A stretch of 38,598 nucleotides of DNA from Thermoplasmata archaeon (GTDB lineage Archaea > Thermoplasmatota > E2 > DHVEG-1), in assembly GCA_020054475.1 (NCBI GenBank), contig JAHWGJ010000016.1, positions 1 to 38,598 on the forward strand, read 5' to 3'. A program made the position numbers and the translations under genes. Below the pieces are notes generated by a model. It had not been told where the DNA came from. It did not search any database and was given only the letters and a program-made list of their open reading frames with translations. This document shows, in pieces, positions 9,814-18,306 of the stretch (position 1 is the first letter of the stretch; the number at the start of each line of letters is the position of its first letter).

Positions 9814-10983
9814 ATAAATAAAATTCTTCCATTAATCATAATTATTCTTATTCTATCCTCATTTTCAAATATAACATTTGCTGAGGTTTCAAACAATATC
9901 ATCTATGTCGATGATGATGGTGGTGCGGATTATACAAGGATTCAAGATGCAATTGACAACGCAAGTGATGGAGATACCATTTTTGTATATGATGGATTTT
10001 ACAAAGAAAATCTCCGTATTGATACACCATTGGTTATCATTGGCCAGAATAAAACATCAACAAAAATATATGGGTATGGTGGTACCAAAGAGCTCATTAA
10101 TATAACATCAGATGATGTATCAATCAGTAATTTCCTTATTAATTATGAGTTCTTGCAATCTGTTGAAAGTTATACATATTTACTAAATCTATTCCACGTC
10201 AATAACGTTTCGATAACATCAAATAACTTTAAATCAAATATTGAATGGGGGGACCTTTGGGCGTATATCCTGGTTGATTTTTCATATAATTGTTATATTG
10301 ATAATAATGATTTCAATGGCTCTTCCCCGGAAATTGGTGGATATAATGTTTGGGGTATTCGTTTATCTGAATCATATAACAATATTATATCAAATAATAT
10401 TATTACTTATTACTGGGAATCTGGTATATTGTTATCCAATTCAAATAATAATATAATATCAAATAATTCTATTAAATACACCAGATGGGGTCTTATATTA
10501 GATTATAGTAATTACAATAACATCAAAGGAAATATAATCAGTCATAATGAATTTGAAGGAATTCAATTATTCAAAAGTTCATATAATATAATTCAAAAAA
10601 ATCAAATAAGTTATAACAATGGAACTGGTTTGTATATATTTGAGGGAAGCTATAATAATATTACAAATAATGATATAAGTTCAAATACTTTTTATGGAAT
10701 TGAGATAATCAGTAATAGTTTTATATGGAATTTCATAAGCCCAGATTTGAACAGGACTTCTTCATTATATAATATTATTGCTTATAATAATTTTATAGAT
10801 AATGGAGAGAATGCTTTCTTTGTATCATCTTTTTTTACAAGTTGGAAAATGAATTATTGGGGAGAATCAATAGAACATCCACACCCCATTTTTGGGAAAA
10901 TAGGACCATTTTCAATTATAGCATCACTATGGATAAATTTTGACTGGAATCCTGCTCAAGAACCATACGATATATCATCCTAA
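9814..10983 (+). CDS. Secreted NosD-like parallel beta-helix repeat protein 1
   Basis: Frame of track ORF 10030..10983 stays open upstream to ATA 9814: (I)NKILPLIIIILILSSFSNITFAEVSNNIIYVDDDGGADYTRIQDAIDNASDGDTIFVYDGFY..., matching the N-termini of the next two paralogues. GGAGGGAG lies just upstream. Confidence 0.8.
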   Translation: MNKILPLIIIILILSSFSNITFAEVSNNIIYVDDDGGADYTRIQDAIDNASDGDTIFVYDGFYKENLRIDTPLVIIGQNKTSTKIYGYGGTKELINITSDDVSISNFLINYEFLQSVESYTYLLNLFHVNNVSITSNNFKSNIEWGDLWAYILVDFSYNCYIDNNDFNGSSPEIGGYNVWGIRLSESYNNIISNNIITYYWESGILLSNSNNNIISNNSIKYTRWGLILDYSNYNNIKGNIISHNEFEGIQLFKSSYNIIQKNQISYNNGTGLYIFEGSYNNITNNDISSNTFYGIEIISNSFIWNFISPDLNRTSSLYNIIAYNNFIDNGENAFFVSSFFTSWKMNYWGESIEHPHPIFGKIGPFSIIASLWINFDWNPAQEPYDISS

Positions 10984-11064
10984 CCATCAACATCATATTC
11001 ACCAAGCAACAATGCTACAAATGATTTTATATCAGAACATCTAATGTTATATTGGGGGGTATAA

Positions 11065-11913
11065 ATGAAAAACAAATCCATCATCTGGGGCATTATTCTA
11101 GTTTTATTACTTTCAAGTATAATTCCAATTACGTATAGTTATGAAATTACTTCAAACAATATTATCTATGTAGATGATGACGGCGGTGCTGATTACACTA
11201 AGATTCAGGATGCGATTGATAATGCAAGTGATGGTGATACTGTTTTTGTATATGGTGGAATCTATTATGAGACTTTAGTCCTTAGAAAATCTATTTTACT
11301 TGAGGGGGAAAATAAGTATACTACAATTCTTGATGGAAAGTCTATTGATTATTCATATGGAATTAGACTATCTCATTATTCTCGATGGTTTAGTCCTATG
11401 ATAACAGGATTTACAATCCAAAATTTTGATGTTGCAATTATTCAACCAGCGCCAATAGGTGGTTTATTGAATATTAACATTTCAAATAATATACTTACCA
11501 ATAACGGTGGTGGGATAGCTATATCGGGCACAATTGGCGGTTTACACGTAGGTTTTGATATTACAAATAATATTATAGAAAATAATTATTATGGCGTATA
11601 TCTAACCTGTTTTAAAAATATTTTAATTAAAAGAAATAAAATTGCATCGAATAGTGGATATGGTATAAAATTAGATGGTGGGAGGAATTATGTTAGGATT
11701 ATTGAAAATAACATATTCAATAATACTGTTGATGCCTTTGTAAATAGCTATGGTTATTTGGGGATGTTTAGCTCAGTTTTTTTAAATAAATGGAATAGGA
11801 ATTATTGGGGGGGCGATTATCAAAAAATAAAAGTTATACCTGGTGACCCTTGTAATGTATATGACTGGAATCCAGTTAAGGAACCATATAATATTCAGGA
11901 GGGAAAACATTGA
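11065..11913 (+). CDS. Secreted NosD-like parallel beta-helix repeat protein 2
   Basis: Signal peptide, IIYVDDDGGADYTKIQDAIDNASDGDTVFVYGGIY, repeated N-x-I beta-helix pattern, C-terminal YDWNPVKEPYNI. Confidence 0.9.
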   Translation: MKNKSIIWGIILVLLLSSIIPITYSYEITSNNIIYVDDDGGADYTKIQDAIDNASDGDTVFVYGGIYYETLVLRKSILLEGENKYTTILDGKSIDYSYGIRLSHYSRWFSPMITGFTIQNFDVAIIQPAPIGGLLNINISNNILTNNGGGIAISGTIGGLHVGFDITNNIIENNYYGVYLTCFKNILIKRNKIASNSGYGIKLDGGRNYVRIIENNIFNNTVDAFVNSYGYLGMFSSVFLNKWNRNYWGGDYQKIKVIPGDPCNVYDWNPVKEPYNIQEGKH

Positions 11914-12869
11914 ATAAATGTATTCTGCAAATAATAACTATCATTTTTCTAATTTCTTCATTCATTCAAATTATATTCGCTGATGAGAATACCTCAAATA
12001 ATATCATTTATGTCGATGATGATGGAGATGCGGATTATACTAAAATACAGGATGCAATAAATAATTCAAATAATGGAGATACTATCTATGTCTATAATGG
12101 ATTTTATACTGAAAATGTTTTTGTTAATAAATCAATAATATTACAAGGTGAAGATAGGAATTTTACAATTATTGATGGCAATAAAACAGGAAAAACAGTT
12201 AGTGTAATAGTAAACAATGTTGAAATCTATGATTTTACATTACAGAATAGTGGACATAAAGCAGTAGATGCTGGTATTAGTGCTATAACAAACTTCAGTT
12301 TATTTTCAAGTAATATATTACTAAATAATGAAGGCTCTGGTTTTTATATTAACGGAGATGATAATACAATTTCAAAGAATAATATTCAAAACAATCGTAA
12401 TGGTATAAAAATTGCTAGTGCAAAAAATAATACCATTACTAAAAATATTATTAATGATAATGGAGATGGAATTACAGTATCCTCTTCAAATAATAATGAG
12501 ATAAAGGAAAATAAAATATCTAATAATTCATATGGTATTTTGCTATGGAGCTGGTATAATATTCCAGGTTCTGAATATACTTCAATATATCATAATAATA
12601 TAACTAAAAACAATATTGGAATTACTTTATCAGAAGCAAAATATACAGACATAAACGGAAATAATTTCTATAAAAATACAAAAAGTGTAAAATTTTGGCA
12701 GAGTCATACTAATAATTGGGATAATAATTATTGGGATAGACCAAGAATATTTCCAAAGATTATTATTGGAAAAACTGGAAATATTTGGTTTGGAGCACTC
12801 TGGATTAATATTGATTGGCATCCAGCAAAAGAACCATTTGATATGCCATTTCTAGAGGTGATACTCTAG
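11910..12869 (+). CDS. Secreted NosD-like parallel beta-helix repeat protein 3
   Basis: Signal peptide, IIYVDDDGDADYTKIQDAINNSNNGDTIYVYNGFY, NNTITKN repeats, C-terminal IDWHPAKEPFDM; TTG start with GGAGGG upstream, overlaps gene 2 by 4 bp. Confidence 0.9.
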   Translation: MNKCILQIITIIFLISSFIQIIFADENTSNNIIYVDDDGDADYTKIQDAINNSNNGDTIYVYNGFYTENVFVNKSIILQGEDRNFTIIDGNKTGKTVSVIVNNVEIYDFTLQNSGHKAVDAGISAITNFSLFSSNILLNNEGSGFYINGDDNTISKNNIQNNRNGIKIASAKNNTITKNIINDNGDGITVSSSNNNEIKENKISNNSYGILLWSWYNIPGSEYTSIYHNNITKNNIGITLSEAKYTDINGNNFYKNTKSVKFWQSHTNNWDNNYWDRPRIFPKIIIGKTGNIWFGALWINIDWHPAKEPFDMPFLEVIL

Positions 12870-12870
12870 A

Positions 12871-13371
12871 ATGAAGAGATTATTTCTCTTATTAGCATTC
12901 TTTAGTTGTTTTCTAATCTTGTCTATGTCTATTATCCCATCTGCACAATCATCTATGGTAAAAGAAGATATTGAAAAATCTAGTACTAAATTTTTTATAA
13001 ATAACAATTTAAAAGGATTAAGGAATTTAATAATTAGGATTGTTATTTATTTAGTTGACTTTATATTTAAGATTGCTCTACATTCTATATCAGCAGTTGG
13101 TAGAATTTTTATCAGAATTAATGAAATGTTATCCGCACTTGATAATATAGTAAATAGTCGATTATTATCTTTATTCTTAAATATTCTTAAAATAATTGTA
13201 TTTATATTTTTTAATTATCCTCTTTCACTTTTGTTGAGTTTTGTTTCAACTAGCAATTATTTCATTGTTATGTTTCTATATACTTTATTAAAAGAGGCTA
13301 ATAACAATTTAATTAAGTATAACATTCAAATAATAAACTGCATAAAAAACGCAATTTTGAAAGAGTTTTAA
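12871..13371 (+). CDS. Hypothetical membrane protein with N-terminal signal/anchor
   Basis: Hydrophobic segments; directly follows NosD-3; its stop codon lies inside repeat copy 2. Confidence 0.7.
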   Translation: MKRLFLLLAFFSCFLILSMSIIPSAQSSMVKEDIEKSSTKFFINNNLKGLRNLIIRIVIYLVDFIFKIALHSISAVGRIFIRINEMLSALDNIVNSRLLSLFLNILKIIVFIFFNYPLSLLLSFVSTSNYFIVMFLYTLLKEANNNLIKYNIQIINCIKNAILKEF

Positions 13372-13397
13372 GCCTGTATACAAAATTATAACATTAT
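13363..13397 (+). repeat. 35-bp direct repeat, copy 2
   Basis: gagttttaagcctgtatacaaaattataacattat. Confidence 0.9.
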
Positions 13398-13422
13398 TGA
13401 TTACTATTCAGATTTGATTATT

Positions 13423-13938
13423 ATGAGTGATGAGGTAAATATTAATGATAAGGGTTTAGAGAAATATCCAATGTCTACAATTTTATTTGGGAATATTATA
13501 ATGATTTTAATAATGGTTGTAGGTGCAATAGCAGTTTGGTATCTACTTGATTGGTGGGCTTGGCTTTATCTCGCAGTATCATTGATTATGGTTTATATTG
13601 TTTTAAGGAAGTTAGTATGCATGAATTGTTATTATTATGATAAATGGTGTGCTCTTGGATGGGGTAAACTATCTGCTAGGGTTTTTAAAAAAGGCAAACT
13701 AGAGGATTTTGCTGAAAGCTCAGGTTTAAAATTTGCACCAACAGTGTATGGTTTAATGATGTTTATCCCAATAATCGCAATTATCATATCAATAATCCTG
13801 ATATTTGATTACGCTAAGGTTGGAATCTTAATTTTATTAATTATTTTCTCAATTTATAGTGCTGGAGTTGGTAGGAAATCTGCTTGTTCTAAATGTAAAA
13901 TGAATATCGCTTGTCCAGGTAGTGTAGTGAAAAGTTAA
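13423..13938 (+). CDS. Membrane protein with conserved Cys clusters, unknown function
   Basis: Transmembrane segments plus CMNCYYYDKWCALGWGKLSARVFKKG and CSKCKMNIACPG; ATG at 13423 is the likely start. Confidence 0.7.
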   Translation: MSDEVNINDKGLEKYPMSTILFGNIIMILIMVVGAIAVWYLLDWWAWLYLAVSLIMVYIVLRKLVCMNCYYYDKWCALGWGKLSARVFKKGKLEDFAESSGLKFAPTVYGLMMFIPIIAIIISIILIFDYAKVGILILLIIFSIYSAGVGRKSACSKCKMNIACPGSVVKS

Positions 13939-13972
13939 ATAATCTTGAATTTAATTGGTTGGAAGTGATGCT

Positions 13973-14521
13973 ATCATTGAAGATTTTTTCATTCCATTAA
14001 TCGCAATTGCTATTGCTGAACTTGGTGATAAAACACAGATATCAATTCTTCTTTTATCATCTAAAACGAAAAAACATTTACATTTATTGATTGGGGTAAT
14101 TATCGGTTTTATAATTGTTGATGGAATAGCTGTTCTTGCAGGTTCGTGGATTACAACAGTTGTTCCTATTAATATCTTAAAAATTATATCTGGCGTAGTA
14201 TTCATATTCTTTGGATTATTGATGCTTTTTAAGAAGGAGAAAGATGAAGAAAAGAAGACATATGATAAAAATATCTTTATGGCTGGCTTTCTTCTAATAA
14301 TGTTAACTGAATGGGGTGATAAAACACAGATTGCAGCTGCACTTTTTTCGACAAATTACAATCCAATAATTGTACTTATTGGAACTATATTAGCACTTTC
14401 ATTACTTTCTATTATTGCAATATATTTTGGTAAATTTATATCAGAAAGAATAAATGAAAAGCTTATTACAAAGGTTGGTGGAATTGCGTTTATTATTCTT
14501 GGAATATTTTTCTTTATCTAA
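13973..14521 (+). CDS. GDT1/TMEM165 (UPF0016) family transporter
   Basis: Two ExGDKTQ repeats (AELGDKTQISIL and TEWGDKTQIAAAL). Track start TTG 13955 lies before the GGAAGTGA motif; ATC 13973 or ATT 13976 follows it. Confidence 0.85.
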   Translation: MIEDFFIPLIAIAIAELGDKTQISILLLSSKTKKHLHLLIGVIIGFIIVDGIAVLAGSWITTVVPINILKIISGVVFIFFGLLMLFKKEKDEEKKTYDKNIFMAGFLLIMLTEWGDKTQIAAALFSTNYNPIIVLIGTILALSLLSIIAIYFGKFISERINEKLITKVGGIAFIILGIFFFI

Positions 14522-14574
14522 TTTTAATACAAAGTTTTTTAAGGCAGTAATTGCATAGTTAACAATTGTTAATT

Positions 14575-14859
14575 ATGTTTGAAAATGTTGTATTAGATTG
14601 TTGCGGGTTTTACAATATGATGGATTGGGGACATATGAATTGGCGGGGATTCCCATTTTTTGGTCTTTGGTTTATCGGTATTTTCGTTGTAATAATTCTT
14701 GTTGTTGTCTATTTGATTATTCATAGTGAAAAAACAGAGGAAAAAGAAATTATGAATGATGCTCAGAAAATATTAGATGAACGATACGCGAAGGGTGAAA
14801 TGACTCGAAGTGAATATATTCAGGCAAAAGATGATTTAAATAATTTTAAATCAGAATAA
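14575..14859 (+). CDS. Small membrane protein with C-terminal SHOCT-like domain
   Basis: One hydrophobic segment then AQKILDERYAKGEMTRSEYIQAKDDL. Confidence 0.8.
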   Translation: MFENVVLDCCGFYNMMDWGHMNWRGFPFFGLWFIGIFVVIILVVVYLIIHSEKTEEKEIMNDAQKILDERYAKGEMTRSEYIQAKDDLNNFKSE

Positions 14860-14891
14860 TCTTTAAAAAATAAAAAAAGAATAGTATTGAT

Positions 14892-15071
14892 TTAATCTGT
14901 AGTATCTACTATTTCTGCATTTGGTGCATTTGTTTTAACAGATTCAATGCCATTCTGACAATTTTGTTTTGAAGTGTACATCTCACTTGTAGCAATAATT
15001 TCATTATTTGCTGCTTTTAATGTAAAATAAAATTGTCCATCATCTGATTCATTTATTTCAAATTGTTCTAT
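14892..15071 (-). CDS. DUF1508 (YegP-like) protein
   Basis: FEINESDDGQFYFTLKAANNEIIATSEMYTSKQNCQNGIESVKTNAP; start inferred at ATA 15069-15071 after GGAGGTGA-GAAC. Track ORF starts at an upstream TTG (15104). Confidence 0.8.
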   Translation of the reverse strand: MEQFEINESDDGQFYFTLKAANNEIIATSEMYTSKQNCQNGIESVKTNAPNAEIVDTTD

Positions 15072-15211
15072 GTTCTCACCTCCATCATTTAAACAACCAT
15101 ACAATTGAAGCTTAAGTATCTATGTGTATTTTATTTTTTATATATTTCATTAGAAATAAATCGGATAAATTAAATATTTTTAATTAATGCCTTAACTTAC
15201 AGGTTTTGAAA

Positions 15212-15592
15212 ATGAATATCAAGAAAATTGCATCAATATATTCAATAATAATAGGAATAGCAATGATTTGTATGTGGCTTGTTTTTATAGCTATAAATCA
15301 AGTTCCAGAAATTAACACAGCACCAATCAAAATCAGTTATCACTTAATCGCTGAGTTTCTTTCAGCAATATTATTACTAATAGGAGGATATGGCCTATTA
15401 ACAAAACGTGTGTGGGGTTTTCATATTTATTTGATTTCAATGGGGATGTTACTTTATACTGTTATCGTAAGTGCTGGATACTATGCTAATCTTGGAGATA
15501 TGATGATGGTCGGGATGTTTAGTTTATTTCAAATATTAACACTTGTTTTCATTGGTTTATCATTTCATAAGCATAAGGATTTTAAAAATTAA
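15212..15592 (+). CDS. Four-TM hypothetical membrane protein
   Basis: MNIKKIASIYSIIIGIAMICMWLVF... hydrophobic segments. Confidence 0.6.
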   Translation: MNIKKIASIYSIIIGIAMICMWLVFIAINQVPEINTAPIKISYHLIAEFLSAILLLIGGYGLLTKRVWGFHIYLISMGMLLYTVIVSAGYYANLGDMMMVGMFSLFQILTLVFIGLSFHKHKDFKN

Positions 15593-15809
15593 TTAAAAAG
15601 GTTAGTAACCAAAAATACAATAAACATTGAATAATAAAATTATAATTAAATCTCTTCACTATCCACCATATCATTATTTATCGCATTTTTTATTTATACG
15701 TTTCTTGTAAAAAATACAGAATCCTAGTATCTTCATTTCGATAATTTAACACATCCCTTTTAAATATAATTACAAACAGAGTATAACATATAAATGAGGT
15801 GTTAGGAAA

Positions 15810-15890
15810 ATGGGTTTGTTAGAAAAAGCACTTGAAATAAAAAGAATTAATGAAATATATAAAGAAGAACAAAAATATTATTATGAATAA
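15810..15890 (+). CDS. Short ORF (26 aa) MGLLEKALEIKRINEIYKEEQKYYYE, possible truncated gene start
   Basis: Upstream GAGGTG/AGGAAA; resembles the N-terminus of larger archaeal proteins, from memory. Confidence 0.35.
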   Translation: MGLLEKALEIKRINEIYKEEQKYYYE

Positions 15891-15929
15891 TAACATAATA
15901 TTATTTTAGAATTATTTAGGGAAAAATAA

Positions 15930-16298
15930 ATGAAGAAAATATTTGTTGTTGATGATGAACAAGATTTGCTTTTTACAATAAAACAAGTATTAGAATTTTA
16001 CAACAAAGATTACAGAGTCACAACAATAGATAGTGGAAAGAGACTATTCGAATTATTAAAAGAAGATACTCCTGACCTTATTTTACTTGACATAATGATG
16101 CCCGATATTAACGGATGGGATATATTTAAAAAACTAAAATCAAATCCAAAATGGAAAAAAATGCCTATTATCTTTATTTCATCAGTAACAGATGATACAA
16201 GAAAGAGAACAGCGAATACAATAGCAGATGATTTCATAGAAAAACCATTTGAAGCAGAAATACTTCAAAGAAAAATCAAGTATTTCTTAAAGAAATAA
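15930..16298 (+). CDS. Response regulator receiver domain protein
   Basis: FVVDDEQDLL, LILLDIMMPDINGW, PIIFISSV, EKPFEAE. Confidence 0.95.
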   Translation: MKKIFVVDDEQDLLFTIKQVLEFYNKDYRVTTIDSGKRLFELLKEDTPDLILLDIMMPDINGWDIFKKLKSNPKWKKMPIIFISSVTDDTRKRTANTIADDFIEKPFEAEILQRKIKYFLKK

Positions 16299-16443
16299 TA
16301 ATATTAAAGGAAATTATTAGGTTTATTTTCTAATTTTTGTATCTATATAGCCATAACTGTTATTATTGCGATATGGAAAATTACTCAAAAATGATTTTAT
16401 AGTATTATTAATGAAAATAGATGGTATAGGAGATGAAAAAAAT

Positions 16444-16911
16444 ATGAGAAAGAGGATTTTTTATGCAGTAATATTTGCATCTATATTAATCTCAAGTTCA
16501 GTAGTTATTGCAACACCAAAAGAAACTCCACCAGGACAATTAAAAGAAAAAAATGCACCTGGTCAATGGAAAAAAACAACGGAATTCGCAAGTCAAAAAG
16601 ATTTTGTTATGGCAGTTCATATGCGAATCTGGGAACGAATGCAAGCACGTAATGAATTGAGGATACTTGCAGGAAAAGTAAATCTTGTTAATCCAATAGG
16701 ACTTTTAAAACTTCTAAATCTAATAACATTAGAATCTGAATTAGAAGAAGAGGAAGAAGAATTAGAACCCGAAGAAGAACTGGAACCTGAGGAAGAGCCC
16801 GAACCAGAAGAGGAACCAGAACCAGAAGAAGAACCAGAAGAAGAACCAGAAGAAGAACTAGAAGAAGAACCTGAAGAAGAGCCAGAAGAAGAACCTGAAG
16901 AAGAGCCATAA
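16444..16911 (+). CDS. Secreted protein with Glu/Pro low-complexity C-terminal tail
   Basis: Signal peptide MRKRIFYAVIFASILISSSVVIA; tail of (E)n-P repeats; GGAGATGA upstream of ATG 16444. Confidence 0.75.
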   Translation: MRKRIFYAVIFASILISSSVVIATPKETPPGQLKEKNAPGQWKKTTEFASQKDFVMAVHMRIWERMQARNELRILAGKVNLVNPIGLLKLLNLITLESELEEEEEELEPEEELEPEEEPEPEEEPEPEEEPEEEPEEELEEEPEEEPEEEPEEEP

Positions 16912-17060
16912 AAGAAGAAATAATTTCTATTTTCTCCTTATTTTCTTTTTAATAAATATTATTATATATATTCCATCGGAAATAAAGGGGATAAAGTAAT
17001 TGTTTTGCATAAGTGTATCACGATTATGGGTTTTTAGAATTATAAAATGCCAAATTTTGA

Positions 17061-17095
17061 GAGTTTTAAGCCTGTATACAAACTTATAACATTAT
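17061..17095 (+). repeat. 35-bp direct repeat, copy 3
   Basis: gagttttaagcctgtatacaaacttataacattat. Confidence 0.9.
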
Positions 17096-17412
17096 TTATA
17101 ATTCATTTGAATATTTTGTCTTTTGAGAGAATCTTAAAATTTTTTCTATTAAAATATTAATATTTTCTGTTGAGGCTTTGATGGATTGTTACTATAGCCC
17201 ATCAGCGGCTCTTAACCAAAGATTTATAATAACAATTTTTCTTATTTTATATGATAAAAACCTTACTTTAAATAAATTTAATTTTAATAATTTTTTAATA
17301 TGTTAAAATCTCGAGTAATATTGTTTTATTATAATAAGTAGAACGAAAGTTTGAATTAATTATAGTTTAAAAGGAGAGAATTGAATTTTTTCGAACTTTG
17401 GATGATGATAAT

Positions 17413-17808
17413 ATGGTAAAAAAGTATTCTGTTGAAGAAAGAAGAAATGAGATATGTGAATTGATATTAAATGAGGGTTTATTTTCGATTAATAAATCTG
17501 CTCTTGGTAGAAAATATGGTGTATCTGATGTTATGATAGGAAAGAATATTGATATAATATTAAAAAAAATACCTAAAGAGAAAATTGAAGATATAATTGA
17601 CAAAATATATGTTCAATATATGCATATTTTAATAACTAATGAAAAACTTTTAATGAGCGAGGATGAAAACATAAAATTGAAAGCAATAAATTCAATAATA
17701 AAAGTTATAAATGAATATCTAAAATTTTTAAAGTATGTTGCTAAGGATAATGAATATACTAATTATAAATCAAAACAATTATTAGGTTCAACTTTAAATT
17801 TTAATTAA
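17413..17808 (+). CDS. Hypothetical protein with N-terminal helix-turn-helix-like segment
   Basis: FSINKSALGRKYGVSDVMIGKNIDIILKKIP resembles an HTH. Confidence 0.5.
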   Translation: MVKKYSVEERRNEICELILNEGLFSINKSALGRKYGVSDVMIGKNIDIILKKIPKEKIEDIIDKIYVQYMHILITNEKLLMSEDENIKLKAINSIIKVINEYLKFLKYVAKDNEYTNYKSKQLLGSTLNFN

Positions 17809-17822
17809 TGATAATTTAAGAA

Positions 17823-18104
17823 ATGAAATCATATCGTTTTGAAAAAGATACTTATGGTGGTGGTGTAGCAACAATTGGAGCAACAAGAAATGCTTATGGC
17901 GGCTCAATAGGTAATCCTTTAGATTCAGGTGGTTCACGAATAGAAATTGATTTCTTTGAATCATATGAACCAGGTATTAAATTATCACAGATGTTGACAA
18001 ATTCACAAATAAAATATCTTAATAATGTTTGGAAAGATTATATCACATTGGAAGAATTCATCTTATTGGGGGATCCAAGCTTAATGATCGGAGGATATTC
18101 TTAG
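17823..18104 (+). pseudogene. C-terminal fragment of a C25 peptidase
   Basis: GGGVATIGATRNAYGG...RIEIDFFESYEPGIKLSQMLTNSQ...YITLEEFILLGDPSLMIGGYS matches the catalytic-domain end of the C25 family; catalytic His/Cys part absent. Confidence 0.75.
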
Positions 18105-18113
18105 TTTTGTACT

Positions 18114-18138
18114 CCAATTTTATTAAATTGGTTTTTTT
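18114..18138 (+). terminator. Hairpin plus T-run terminator-like structure
   Basis: CCAATTT-TATT-AAATTGG followed by TTTTTTT, directly after the C25 fragment. Confidence 0.6.
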
Positions 18139-18306
18139 AGTATTGTACAAATTTTTAAACCCAGTTATTAAGTACCTGAAAAATGGTTTATTATATAGTG
18201 GGAAGTGATATGTGAAAAAAATCCTCTCAATTTGTGTAATAAGTTTCCTAATCCTTTATAGTTTTGAAGTTAAGTTTTTTAATTTTAATAAAAAAGGTGA
18301 TGCAAC

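Noticed and set aside
9878-10105. Track ORF of 75 aa on the plus strand
   Set aside because: Out of frame with the NosD-1 coding frame, which is open across it and encodes the conserved YVDDDGGADY module.
16688-16909. Minus-strand poly-Leu/Val ORF (73 aa)
   Set aside because: Antisense shadow of the Glu/Pro repeat tail.
9686-17095. 35-bp repeats as a CRISPR array
   Set aside because: Only three copies separated by kilobases of genes; no spacers and no cas genes.
9686-17095. 35-bp repeats as integron attC sites
   Set aside because: Arms GTTTTAA/TTATAAC do not fit the RYYYAAC/GTTRRRY consensus, and no integron integrase is visible.
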